Below, piece after piece: positions 43,291 to 54,789 of a stretch of DNA of 64,000 nucleotides. Within the stretch, counting starts at the first letter, position 1. Each line of letters begins with the position of its first letter. The stretch covers positions 30,766,753-30,830,752 of the forward strand of contig NC_068349.1 of NCBI RefSeq assembly GCF_014633365.1. Reading direction: 5' to 3'. The notes beneath the pieces were generated by a model. It saw only the letters and a list, made by a program, of their open reading frames with translations, was not told the origin of the DNA and searched no databases. A program made the translations under genes and the position numbers. Source of the DNA: Diospyros lotus (taxonomy: Eukaryota; Streptophyta; Magnoliopsida; Ericales; Ebenaceae).

Positions 43291-46200
43291 TGTGTAGGTA
43301 GTCCCTCTTCTTGTTGCAACGATGGGGTCTCTGATCAGAATCAACTCATTCACTACATGGCTCATTTCTGGCCTGGCCCTTGCTGATTCTGCCGAGCATC
43401 CAATTCCAACCTCAAAGATTGAAGCCAAACACTCTAACATTTTGTCTCTCTCCATGCCTTTCTTCATCTGGGGATCCTGAAGAACAACCGATGGATCTGC
43501 AATTTCCTCTACTCTTTCTGACGACAAAGCAGTCTTCACAAAATTGTGAATATTGTTCACAGTACCCTCACTGAACATCTCGTCGGTGGGTCTTTTTCCG
43601 GTGAACATCTCCAGCAAGAGCACCCCATAGCTGTATACATCACCTTGTCTCGAAGCCTCACTCCCCACGCCGTACTCTGCAACATTAATTACAGGAAGAA
43701 ACACGATCGAGACTCAAAACAATGAATTTTATTTATTTATTTTATATGAGAGAGTTGTAGAGGTGGTGATAAACCTGGTGCGGCATAGCCAACAGATCCC
43801 CGTAATATCCCGGTCGAACTCCTTTGATTCGAGGAGCGGTCCTCGAGGATTAATTTGGCTAACCCGAAATCACTCACATGAGCCGTCATTTCGCTGTCAA
43901 GAAGAACGTTGCTCGGTTTCAGATCACAGTGAACTACCGGCGTTTGGCTGTGGCGGTGAAGATAATCCACGGCGGAAGCAACTTCGATGGCAATGTCTAG
44001 TCTCTGAAGAAGATTCAAAGCTGGCACATGCACATGCACTTGCACAGTACTACTGTGTTTTTCTTTGGGGTTTGGATGCAGCCACTGATCTAAGTTGCCA
44101 TTAACCATGAACTCATAAACCAAGGCCTTGAAATCGTTTCCTTGATTGTCAAGGCCTGAACATGCAGTGAGAATCTTGACAAGGTTCCTATGCCTAATGC
44201 TCTTCAAGGCCTCGCACTCCGCGAGGAAGCTCTTGGAAGCTCCTTGATGCAAAAGATTGAAGACCTTCACTGCAACAACTGTTCCATTGTTGAGAGTTCC
44301 TCTATACACGGATCCAAAACTACCCGATCCAACCAAATTGGAAGAAGAGAACCCGTCGGTGGCTTTGAGGAGATCTTGGTAAGACACTCTGATCAATGAG
44401 TAGGGTTCCAGTGAAAGCGAACCAGGGGATTCTTTGTTTCTCTGCTTGATCTTGAACCAGAAAAGATAAATGAAACAAATTATAATCACCAAGATTGCTC
44501 CCAAAAGCCCACAAGATATGGCAATGACATGTTTCACGGTGAGGGTTGAGTTCTTCTGTTTGGGATTGCATTTGGGCAGCAGAAACTCGGGTAAACCGCC
44601 ACAGAGCTTCTTGTTTCCGGTGATTGAAGTTGCAGTTGCATTCTTGAAAGCTCCTTCGATCGGCACCTCGCCCACCAAGTCATTGAAAGACAAATTCAGT
44701 TTTTGCAAGAAGTCAAAATCCTTCAAGTATCTTGGGACTTCACCCGTCAAATTGTTGTGAGAAAGGTCTAGAACTTGGATGGCTCTGAGAGATTTAAAAG
44801 ATGAAGGAATGGTTCCTTGGAGGAAGTTTTTATGCAAGTAAAGATTTGTCAATTTCACACAAGCGCCAAGAGTGGCTGGAATTCTACCCAGTAGCTTGTT
44901 TTCAGAAAGATCCAAGTAATCGAGATTGATCAAGTTTCCGATCTCCATTGGAATCGAACCGGTCAATTGGTTTTGAGATAGGTCCAGAGCTATCGACAAA
45001 GATGAGAGATCAAACACTAGTTTTGGTATCGGGCCGCTAAGGCTGTTGTGACTAAGATCCAACAATATCAAATTTTGACATTTCCCTATACTAATAGGAA
45101 TGTTGCGATGAAGCTTGTTTTCTGCCAAAGTGAATCTAGTCAATAAAGTTAGATTTCCAAATGAGTAGGGAATACTCCCAGAGAGATTGTTTTCTGGCAG
45201 AGCCAAGTCTTGCAGCTTCTGAAGCCTCCCAAATTCAGGAGGAATATTACCCGTGAATCGGTTGCCGGCCAAATACAGGGCCTCCAAGTTGACAAGATTG
45301 GATATCCCTGCCGGTATGCTTCCATATAATTGATTGTAGTTTAGAGAAAGTTCTGCAAGCTTAGTTGACAGGTTAGAAATTGATTGTGGCAACAACCCAC
45401 TAAATTCATTTACATTCAGCTCTAGAAGATCCAAATTGGTGGCATTGGTCAAGGAGGATAGGAAGCTCAAGTCACCGCCAAGACGGTTGAAAGCGATGCT
45501 AAGTCGCTCAAGTTTTTGCAGCTTTTCCAAGGTTGGAACCTTTCCTGTAAGCTTATTGTGACCTGTTCCAAAGAACATTAGATTCGTGGCATTTGATAGT
45601 GATACAGGGAAGAGACCACCAATTTGGTTGTTGAAAATGCTGAGGTACTCGAGTTTCGGGAGGGTGTTGCCAAACTGTGAGGGAAGATTTCCTTGAATGT
45701 GGTTGGTACCCACATCTATAGCCATAATAGAAGAATGGTTGAAAAGTGAACTAGGGAGTTTACCTGACATGCCATTTTCATTCACTACCATAAACTTAAG
45801 CCTTGGCAATTGGCATACAGCTTCAGGGATGCTCCCAACCAACTTGTTTTTGCTTGCAAAAAGCATCTCAAGAGATGACAAGTTCCCCAAACTAGGAGGG
45901 ATTGGTCCTGTCAGTTTGTTTGAATCGATTTTAATCCACAGAAGCCTCTGCAATGAACCAAGCTCGGGAGGAATTCTCCCCACTAGAATGTTTTTTGATA
46001 AGTTTATGACGCCGAGTTGGTGACAGCTGGATAAATTGGCGGGAATGTGGCCACTGATGGAATTATTGTGCAGGCGGAGTACCCTTAATCTTCTCAAACG
46101 GCCCAGCTGCAGGGGAATTTCACCCCTGAAACTGTTGTTTTGAAGCTGCAACACTCTGAGAAAGCTCAGATTCCCGATGTACGGCGATATGGTTCCCTCT

Positions 46201-46460
46201 AGCTTCAGGGACTGCAAGTCCAAGACGGTGACTCTCCGGTGGCGGCTGCCACAGGTGACACCGGGCCACAGGCAGAAGTGGAGGCTTGAATTCCATAGGC
46301 TCATGACGTGGAGGGGGTCTTGCACAACACTGGCCTTGAATGCTACAAGTGAGAGTTGATCTGTCTCATTAGACCTCCCAGTGCCAGCAGCAGCAGCCAC
46401 AAACACAATGCATATGAAGAGTGAACACACCACAGCAAAGCTCAAACCTGGAGTCCCCAT
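43279..46460 (-). CDS. LRR receptor-like kinase, subfamily XII, non-RD (immune-receptor type)
   Basis: Exon 1 is 46460-43775 and exon 2 is 43676-43279. The 98-bp intron (GT at 43774, AG at 43677) joins in phase, giving 3084 bases or 1027 residues. The ATG at 46460 is chosen because it starts a clear signal peptide (hydrophobic, ~residues 7-25). An upstream in-frame ATG would add an implausible leader. Order: LRR N-cap with paired cysteines (~30-70), about 20 leucine-rich repeats with LxGxIP spacing (~75-610), a transmembrane helix (~644-669) and a Ser/Thr kinase (~691-1000). The kinase shows GSGSFG (711-716), VAVK (K732), HCDLKPSN (844-851) and DFG (864-866). Cysteine before the catalytic aspartate makes it a non-RD kinase, typical of FLS2, EFR, Xa21 and At3g47570 relatives that sense microbial peptides at the plasma membrane. 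The gene has no frame break. The ligand is unknown. Confidence 0.97.
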
Positions 46461-46600
46461 TGAGCACTTCTTGTTGCTGACAGACCAACAATTAATATAA
46501 GAGTTCAGGGATATATCTGTATATAGAGAACTAAATGTTGTTGCTTGGTGGCAACAGACCTTGAAGAGTGAAGATATGTGCAAAAATGAGATGTTAGCAA

Positions 46601-46615
46601 GCATATATAGCCAAT
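46601..46615 (-). promoter_or_regulatory. putative TATA box of the receptor kinase gene
   Basis: On the minus strand CTATATATGC (46601-46610) is preceded by ATTGG (inverse CCAAT, 46611-46615). It lies about 145 bases upstream of the ATG, so transcription would start near 46570-46580. Inferred from motif and spacing only. Confidence 0.5.
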
Positions 46616-46694
46616 CATGTATGTTTGACTGCTTACTGTGAGCATGTGAGATCAACATATGGGCTGGTGGTGATGTGTTGATGATGGATATGTA

Positions 46695-46726
46695 TCTATG
46701 ATATATATATATATATATATCATAGA
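46695..46726. repeat. perfect 32-bp AT palindrome in the kinase promoter
   Basis: TCTATGAT, a (AT)n core and ATCATAGA form a perfect inverted repeat about 240 bases upstream of the start codon. It could extrude as a cruciform and is likely length-variable. Confidence 0.85.
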
Positions 46727-47870
46727 AAAACATACTAGCTTCATTTGGCTTCTATTCTCCTTCAATTAATGCTTCCAAAATCCAGCAAATAAAGGGATTC
46801 CTTTGCCTTCGCGTGTCCAATTTGTCTGCAAAAAAATGTTGAATTGATGCACTAAATTCAAGCTTTTGACGTAGAAAGGTGATGTGTCCAAGATCAATTC
46901 CACTAAAGACAAAGATGCAGATGTAGAAAGTTGATGTGTCAAAGATGTATTATCAGAGCCCGCTTCCCGGAGTATAGGTAATCCGTGAGAAGGTTTGAAT
47001 TTATTGTTATTAAGATTGTTCTGAGTCCTATACCTAGAGAATACTTAGGATCTTTTAAGGTGTTTTGAAAATTTGGAGAGATCGTCATAATAAGCTAAAA
47101 AATTTAGCCGGCGTCAATGAGTTAATGTGTTTAGATTGCCTATGAATATAAAAAATCACACTCTAAGTGGGTAATATGTTGGATTAGTGAATTCAAATTA
47201 GTTGACTATATTTCCACTAATAAGAGTTATCGAAGACTAAATTATCATTAAGTATTAATGATTAATAAAAATATTATTAAGAGTTAATGATATTTTTAGC
47301 AAGGTATTATTTTTGAGAAATGTTCTCGGCATGTAATTAATTTGGATATTTAATAAGGGAGGTGGCAGAAATTGTAAGTGGAAACCCACGTGAGGCTGGG
47401 CCCATTATTATTATAATGATATATTAGGAGAATGGCTCCGGCTAGCAATCGCTAATGGCTTCTAGAAGCCAATTGAAATGAAAATAAAAGGCGATTGAAG
47501 CGGCGGGAGAGGTGAGAGCGCATGTTGCCAATATATTATTGCTAAAAGCAATTTAAGTAGTGGTGGGAGACCAGAGTGGGAGGGCGGGGACTTGGAGGAA
47601 ATGGGCGACCTTCTCTTAATTCTCTCCACAAGTGCGCTGGTCAATAATGATGCTTCCAAGTTCTCTGGTCTTCCTCGGCGCCTCAGCCCCAATCTTCTTC
47701 TTCTTAAAGTCGCCAATATATTATTACTAAATATAAATATTAGTAAAAATTATTATGTTATTTTTAAATGTAATTTTTAGCTATTTTAGAGTATCATAAA
47801 ACTTCTATTTATATTTGTTTAAATAATTTTAAATTTTAAATTTCTTAACTAATTTAATTTTTTTAATTAT
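46727..47870. other. intergenic DNA upstream of the kinase gene
   Basis: No gene. GCCAATATATTATT(G/A)CTAAA occurs at about 47527 and 47711, flanking a GC-richer segment that gives 62- and 84-codon frames on opposite strands. Neither has a domain. The segment may be a small insertion. Confidence 0.4.
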
Positions 47871-48260
47871 TTAGCGATGAAATATTTTGTCGCTAAATAA
47901 TTTTAATTTCATTTAAATTTTTTAAGTATTTAACGATGACATTTTCTATCCTTAAATGAATTTAATTTAATTTATTTGTTTTTATTTTTTAGTGATTGAA
48001 GTTACTCCGTTGCTAAATTTTAATTTTTTATTTAATTTATTTTTATTTTTAGTGACAGAGTGATCTCGTCTTTAAATTTTATATTTTATATTTATATTTT
48101 TATTCTTTAGCGATGGTTGTGTCATCTCGTTGCTAAATTTTAATTTTTAATTTTTTTATTTTTTATTTTCAGCAACGGGTATGACCTGTCATTAAATTTT
48201 TTTTTTGAATTTTTTAGCAACAGAATTTCAGCCGCTAATTCTATCGTTAAATTAAAAAAA
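47871..48260. repeat. about 60-bp hairpin-forming tandem repeat x 7
   Basis: Units at about 47871, 47929, 47986, 48048, 48106, 48169 and 48216. Each contains TTAGCGATG (or a variant), 12-18 variable bases and the inverse CGTTGCTAAA, separated by T/A-rich spacers. Such TTAGCGACGG-type inverted arrays are widespread in plant genomes as parts of DNA transposons. No ORF or terminal repeats were found here. Confidence 0.75.
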
Positions 48261-48757
48261 TATTTAAAAATATTAATGACAATTTTCATCACTAATTAAT
48301 GGTAAAATAATTTTATCATTAAAAAATTATTTTTCTTATAATATGCCATAAGAGTTTGCAGTGTCCAGAGGAGCGCTGTTGCAGGCAGCCACTGTGACGA
48401 TATAATGGGGTCTTTGATAACTACAGCTACTGTAATGACAAAAGTTGTCAGCGGTAATAATGGCAGGAATTTTTCGGTGAAACTCCAGCAGCTATTTTGG
48501 CAAGAGTAGTTGGCAATACTTCTCCATCTTACTATCTGATAGTGATTTTCTACAGGTGCATGAATCACGAATTTTGCTATTAATTACGTTTTGGGACGAT
48601 GGTGATTTTATTTCAGCATTCTCTATATATGACATGAGAAAATTTAACTTAAAATATCATCATTAACCAAAATATAAATATATTACACTTAGATTTGAGT
48701 AAGGTATAACGGTATTTCTAATTTGAGCAACCCACGTACTTGCATGAGGGTTCTGGG

Positions 48758-49296
48758 TAGGGGTGGCAATTTGTGTTAACAAGTTGTAATCGTGTCGTGT
48801 CGAGACATACGTTTAACACGTATCAGGTTAACTCGAACATGATCCGTTTAATAATCGTGTCAAATTCATTAAACTCGAACATGACACGACCCGTTTAACT
48901 AAACGTGTCGTGTCATGTCACCTGTTTAACCCGTTTAATTTAAACGGGTCGTGTTTGTCACATGTTAAATGTGTTATTTAGTTTTAAACGTATTATTTCG
49001 TGTATAATCATGTTAACATGTTCAGATCAACCCACTAATCCTTTTAATTAAATGTGTCATTTCGTATATAATCGTGTTAACGTATTTGGGTCAACCCGTT
49101 AACACGTTTAATTAAACGTGTCATTTCGTGTCTAAACGGGTTAGATGGGTTGACCCGCTTAAAACACGGAAATAATCGTGTCATAAACGGGTTGACCTGT
49201 TTATGACCTGAACTCGATTAACCCCAACCCTAACCCGCTTAACTCCGTGTCGTGTCGTGTCGTGTAATCGGGTTGTGTCCAAAATTGCCGACCCTA
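48758..49296. mobile_element. 539-bp hAT-type non-autonomous element with CGTGTCGTGTC repeats
   Basis: It starts TAGGGGTGGCAATTT and ends AAATTGCCGACCCTA, giving imperfect inverted repeats of about 15 bp. The perfect 8-bp duplication GTTCTGGG flanks it (48750-48757 and 49297-49304). The TAGGG terminus fits the hAT consensus (C/T)A(A/G)NG. The interior is packed with CGTGTCGTGTC, ACACGACACG and AAACGGGT(T/C) motifs in both orientations, likely to fold extensively. No transposase. Confidence 0.9.
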
Positions 49297-49304
49297 GTTC
49301 TGGG

Positions 49305-49969
49305 TTAGGCATATACCCCAATTCAGATCCAAATGTTTTGGCAAAAAATTTTAATCTAATTTCAAAATCTCAACTAAACAATGGAGTTCGGCTTATTTGG
49401 ATTATTTATGGCATCGAACACTGTCCTTGTCTCGGTCCAAGATTTACTTAACCACACGTCTCCATTTAAAAATTAACTGATGGGAATTAAATGACAAAAA
49501 TTAAAGTTGCTGAAATTTAAATTACAGAAATTAAAAGACAGTATTTAAATTAATTAAGATAAATTAAAATGGTAAAGTATTAACATAAATTAATAACAAA
49601 ATATAATAGATAACAGAAAAATAAAAACATCAAAAATAAACTAAACAGAATGTAAAGTATCAATGCAACTCTAATACAATAATTTATAATAAAATGTAAG
49701 TAACGCAGAGAATAAAAACAAGAACAGTAATCTTAATACAGCCATTAATAACAGAAAAAAAAAAAACAATATTCTTAAAGCTATAAATTAAAACTAATCT
49801 TTACTGTGCGATTCCTTCTCCAGTGCTACTGTGCGGGACGCGCACAGCCTCCGTGTATTTTCCTCCTTGGCGCACTGTTCCGTCCTCCAGCCTCTAGGTC
49901 CGAGAAATTCCCTATCTCACTGTGAGTTTATCTTTTTTTTTTTTTTTTTTTTTCGTTCAGCCTTGTGAG
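49305..49969. other. AT-rich flank, no gene
   Basis: A-rich sequence with AAATTAAA runs. A GC-richer part at 49800-49915 is interrupted by the next hAT element. A 23-base T-run is at about 49931-49953. Confidence 0.4.
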
Positions 49970-50874
49970 CTATGTTGCACGAAACGGAAACGGAAATGAG
50001 AAAATGTGGAAACGAAAATGCGAAAACGAATTTTTTCAAAAAAGTTAGGAAACGAAAACACGGATAAACTGTAATTTTAAAAATATAGGGGTGTATGTGA
50101 AAATAATATATCATTATATACTATAAAATAATATTAAATTATAATTTTACAAACTAGATATAATATTACAGTATTACCCTATACCACAAGCTCTCAGAGT
50201 TTGAGAGACCCATGCCCTTGCTGTCATGGCCGATTGCGCCGCTTTCTTTTCCTCCGCCTGCCACCGTCGCCGACTCGTCGCCTCTCTTGCCGTCGACGCG
50301 TCTGTTGCCCTCGCCGTCAATCTCGCCTCTCTCACAGTCGATCTCTGCCATCGTTGCTGTCTCTCTCGGTCGCCATCGACGAGTCTCTTGCCCTCAGCTT
50401 CGCCTTCGTCTCGCCTCTCTCGCAGTCGAAGTCTGCCACTGTCGTTCGTCTTTCTCGCCATCGACGGGTCTCTTGCCCTCACCATCGCGTTTGATCTCGC
50501 CTCTCTCACAATCGAAGCGTTTTTGCCACCGTCGCTCGCTTCTCACCCTCGTTGTCGCCCACCGCCGTACACCATTTCTCGCCTCGACCGTCGCTACATA
50601 CTCCATATCTCGCCTCACCGCCGCCCACCGCCGCCTCGCCTCTCGGTGACGATCGTCCTCCTAGTTGCAGGTGAGTGACTGGTCGCTGGAAACGCGTTTC
50701 AAGTTTGAAACGCGTTTCCCAGATTTTCTGTAAATTGCAAAAACGGCCCCCAAAACGTTTCACAATTTACAGAAACGTTTCGAAGGCCGTTTCAGGTCGT
50801 CTTCACGTTTTCGAAACGGGAAACGGTTCGGAAACGCCGAAACGGCGCGTCCGAGCCGTTTCCGTGCTTCATAG
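49970..50874. mobile_element. 905-bp hAT-type element, CTATGTTGCAC family (copy 2), with TCG-rich interior
   Basis: Starts CTATGTTGCACGAAACGG and ends CCGTTTCCGTGCTTCATAG. The same termini define the 176-bp element at 3230-3405. Flanks CTTGTGAG (49962-49969) and CTTGTGGG (50875-50882) are an 8-bp duplication with one mismatch. Subterminal zones hold many GAAACG/CGTTTC sites. The middle (about 50215-50680) is a degenerate ~25-bp repeat of GTCGATCTC.CCTCTC.C type, GC-rich and open in several frames. Its style resembles the interior of the hAT element at 8628. It could be captured coding DNA or an expanded satellite. No transposase is present. Confidence 0.88.
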
Positions 50875-50890
50875 CTTGTGGGTTGATGTG

Positions 50891-50914
50891 TATATATATA
50901 TATATATATATATC
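50891..50914. repeat. (TA)n microsatellite
   Basis: About 11 TA units beside the hAT element. Confidence 0.9.
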
Positions 50915-51277
50915 ATACTGAAATTGCCCTGGAATGATGAGGAAATTACCAAGGAGGACCGCGTTTCTGGGGCTGCTGTGCGCTGCTATCATTCCGTGTT
51001 GCTGTGCGCCTCCAGCTTAATTTCTTCCATGGGCTGGCTCCATTTGGACTTCACACAATTGAGGCTGGGCCTTTAATAAAATCAGTGGCTAGGCTTTTAA
51101 CTGCTGGGCTTTGAATTGAATTAGATTTTAGCCTCCAAGCTACTATTTCCCTGATTTGGACTTCACGCATGGAGGTAAGTATGTATTAGATTATATTATA
51201 TATTAAATATATATATATGGCATGCACGCATGAATATAATATATTATATTTATATATTATATATATTTATATATATT
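50915..51277. other. unassigned DNA before the gap
   Basis: GCTGTGCGC recurs near 50978 and 51001, echoing CTACTGTGCG at 49825. This suggests that the DNA split by the hAT element is one unit. TATA-rich sequence at 51190-51277 runs into the gap. Confidence 0.35.
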
Positions 51278-51377
51278 NNNNNNNNNNNNNNNNNNNNNNN
51301 NNNNNNNNNNNNNNNNNNNNNNNNNNNNNNNNNNNNNNNNNNNNNNNNNNNNNNNNNNNNNNNNNNNNNNNNNNNNN
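51278..51377. other. assembly gap (100 N)
   Basis: Exactly 100 N, the usual placeholder for a gap of unknown size. It falls in a TATA repeat at the left and the interior of an LTR at the right, so LTR sequence is probably missing. Confidence 0.99.
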
Positions 51378-54196
51378 CCATGGCCTATACAAAATGTACA
51401 CAAGGGCATTAATGTAATTTAAAAAAATAAATTCTCCTTACAACATGCCCTCATCAAAACCACTAATCAGGACCTTCTAGTTTGGGATGTCTCTGTACAC
51501 CTCTAAACCTCGACTCTAGCCCCACTAGACTCACCCTCCACCACTACTTTACCTTTACCTGGAATGACATGAGAGTACAACAGGGTGAGCCACGAGGCTT
51601 AGTAAGTATATATATATAACATGGAAATGTAGAATCAAAGGCATGGATAACCAAGATAGAATAAACAATGAGTCTATAAAAGGGGATCAGTAAAACACAA
51701 CTCATAAGTTTTCCATTCACAACCATTTTCATGCCGTGATCATTATACATACCATGTATTCATTTCCATGCTAATGCACATGCATCAATAGTAAGGAATT
51801 TTCCACATATTTCACATGGCTCCCACGACCACCATATCCATACATGAGTACATACATCATGAAAATACATCAACAAGCAATAAAAATTGAGCCTCGTCTA
51901 TCAGGCTTATGGCCACCTCACCTGTGTCAGGCACTCATAGGATATCTTTTTCTCACTCGCGGCATAGCCGTCACGTAAAATAATAGGTGTATAAATATCT
52001 ATCATGCCACATGTAGTGGCCCACTCTTGGATAGTCTCGCTAGCATAGGATATTTGAAAGGAGGTCATCGTAAAGATGATATAAAATAAGATAAAACAAC
52101 ATCAGACATCAAATCTTAACATAACCAGCGAAAGCTATAATTAAGGTTTTACATCACCATTAGTTCACAACATCCTCTTGGCACCATGGCTTGCACAAAA
52201 TGTATTCAAGGGCAATAAAAAAATTAACAAAATAAAAATCTCCTCACAACATGCTCTCATCACAACCACTAACATGGATCGTTTAGTCTGGATTGTCTTT
52301 GTACACCTCTAAACTCGGGCTCTAACCCCACTAGACTCGCCCTCCACAAGTTCTTTCCCTTTACCCGAAATGACATGAGAGTAAACAAGGTGAGCCACAA
52401 GGCTCAACAAGTATATATATATATATATAAAGCATGGAGATATAGAATCAAAGCCATGGATAACCAAGATAGAGTAAACAACGACTCTATGAAAAAATAT
52501 CCGTAAAACACAACTCATAAGTTTTCCATTTACAACCATTTTCCATGTCATGATTATTATACATACCATGTATTCATTTCCATGCTAATGCACATGCATT
52601 AATAGTAAGGAATTTTCCACATATTCCTCATGGCTCCCATGGCTACCAAATCCATACATGAATATATACATCAACAAGCAATAACAATTTGAGGCTCGCT
52701 TATTTGAGAGTGAGCCACTACACCACACATAGGCAATTCAATACAATTTACAACACCACATAACATCACAAGTCTTGCCTATTTCATACACATGGACATA
52801 TTGCTCTATTTCACCATTATTTTTAGCTCAATTGATCAACTAAAGAATATTTTCATTAACATACAAATTACAACCCCTTTCTCAATATGATTTACATATA
52901 GATAATTTTTCCACAATTTTGGGTAAAAAATTATCAATTTTGGACACTGAAAGTCAAGTTCTAAAAGTTGGAGAGTCGACTCTTGAAGACTGGAAAGTTG
53001 ATTTTTTAAGCGGTGAAAGTCAACTCTTGAAAAATCGAAAGTCGACTCTTAAGGACCCAGAAATAGAAACACAGACATAATGTATTTCAAACAATATTTG
53101 CAAATACTCTAATCTAACCAATAAAATGCCATTCTATAAAGGATTTTGGAGTAAATCAAGCCCCAAATGAAGATTCAACAAGACACATTAATTTTTAAGA
53201 ATTTTACAAAATATTTGCAACTAAAAAGAAATACCCATTTTTATAAAAAAAGATGATATTATAACCATGGAGGAAAGCAAGGTGCTCAAAATTGGAGAGA
53301 AATAATCAAAAGAACTTACAATAAAAATGGAGAAAAGAACTTTCATATCAAAAGAGAAGCAAGGAGAACTTGCCTTTTGATGGAGAGAAACCAAGGAGAA
53401 TAAGCTTTCTTCCAAACTTGAAAATTCTCTCTTGAATCTCCAAGCCAAAAGATGATGAAGATGAAAATGGAGAAGAAGAAGAAGTAGAGAAGAAGAAGAA
53501 AACCAAAGAAGAAGAAGAAAACCAAGAAGAAGAAAAAGAAGACTTGTCGGGAGAGGGAAAGAAGAGAAAAGAGAGTAAAACAAAAGAGAGAAAATGGGGA
53601 AGGAGAGGGCCATATGTCCCCTCCTTGCCAAATGACCCTTTTTCCCTTCACTTACACACACAATCACAATTATTCTCATGCCCCTTTTGGACATTTGTCA
53701 TTTCTCTTTTCTTTTTCATTTTCTTTATCCAACCCATTTATGAAATTCCTCATTTACCCATACCATTTTCATACACAACATAAAATCATTAAGCCCTTTC
53801 TTGGCATTTCACAATTAATTACATTTCTATTTAAATTTATCTCATCATTTTGCAAATGGGCTCAAGCCCAATCCATTAATCCAAATCATTTAATTAAGCC
53901 CAACTCACTTAAGGCCCAAAGAATTTATTTTCCAACTTGGCCCAACCCTTTTCATTTTAAATATACAACCCACACATGGTTTAGGCCCAATCCATTTAAA
54001 ACGGGTCTTATTTAAATTTTTAGCTATTCCATGCCTTTGGGCTTTTCAAATTAGCCCAAACCTATTCATTAAAATCAACCATTTTATTAAATTTCCAACC
54101 TTTAAATTTTTTTCTAAACCAAGATATATATATATTATACACCAAAATAAAATAAAAGTATTAATTATGGCATAGACCCAATAACGGGTCATTACA
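51378..54196. mobile_element. Ty3-gypsy LTR, type B, with internal ~810-bp-offset duplication
   Basis: The right end ACGGGTCATTACA at 54196 is a standard LTR end for TGTAATGACCC-type gypsy LTRs. The start is lost in the gap. About 500 bp are repeated: 51380-51890 and 52190-52695 share GACATGAGAGTA(C/A)AACA, TGGATAACCAAGATAGA(A/G)TA and CATGTATTCATTTCCATGC. From 52900 to 53040 there are GAAAGTCGACTCTT-type short repeats, and GAAGAAGAAG runs at 53470-53560. Poly-pyrimidine/purine composition explains the long frames here. It ends inside a copia RT remnant. Confidence 0.65.
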
Positions 54197-54290
54197 TGAT
54201 CGTTTGTGGAACCAAATATAAAATCATCTACACAAATTTGAACAATAAGTTTATCTTTTCCACTTTTCTTAATGTATAATATTGTATTTG
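54197..54290 (-). pseudogene. Ty1-copia reverse transcriptase fragment
   Basis: The minus strand encodes KDKLIVQICVDDFIFGSTND. This is the catalytic YVDD box region of copia RT (usually LLIVQIYVDDIIFG.T), with C for Y. The fragment is cut at the left by the gypsy LTR end at 54196, so it was the insertion target or neighbour. Upstream sequence does not continue in frame. Confidence 0.85.
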
Positions 54291-54789
54291 ATAGATTACA
54301 CGTATGGTGGTACAGGTAAACATAAATTGTTTTTACACACATCAGAGATGCATAGCAAAATATAAACATACACCATACACAAGTCGGTTATTTAAGCAAC
54401 ACGTGTATTCATCACATCAATATAAATAAATGTGTACCTAAAGTCTAATGTTGAGTTGGGGTACAGAAACTATTTCAGTACTAAGACTAGATTCCACCTC
54501 ATGTTGCGAGGGCCCTAGCCTGTCCAATATTGTTTCGATCACCTCTACCAGTGCTAGACAAGAGGTTGCCTATATCACCCACACCCAAGGTCTCAATTTC
54601 TCCTCATGACAATCATGCACTTGAAATTATTCAAAAGCAAAAAATGAAGGAGATAGAAGAAACAGAAGAAAAATAAAGGAAGCAAGTAGCAAAATTCCCT
54701 TTTTAAATCCCATCCAATTCCTTCCAAAAGCCCCCACATTTCCTCCCAATTTCATGCCATGTGTAACGTACTCGAAATTAGCTGGGGTA
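54291..54789. other. no recognisable feature
   Basis: AT-rich sequence between the copia fragment and the short repeats. No boundary or domain found. Confidence 0.35.

Noticed and set aside
43763..46359. Plus-strand frames antisense to the receptor kinase
   Set aside because: Shadows of the kinase coding strand.
46461..46733. Upstream in-frame start that would lengthen the receptor kinase by 91 residues
   Set aside because: It would run through the putative TATA box and AT palindrome, and the signal peptide begins properly at the ATG at 46460.
50174..50763. Several overlapping frames of 75-150 codons, arginine-rich or serine-rich
   Set aside because: Confined to the repeat core of the 905-bp hAT element and mutually overlapping.
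53221..53694. 157-codon hydrophobic minus-strand frame like a membrane protein
   Set aside because: Complement of GAAGAAGAA runs within an LTR. Hydrophobicity is a composition effect.
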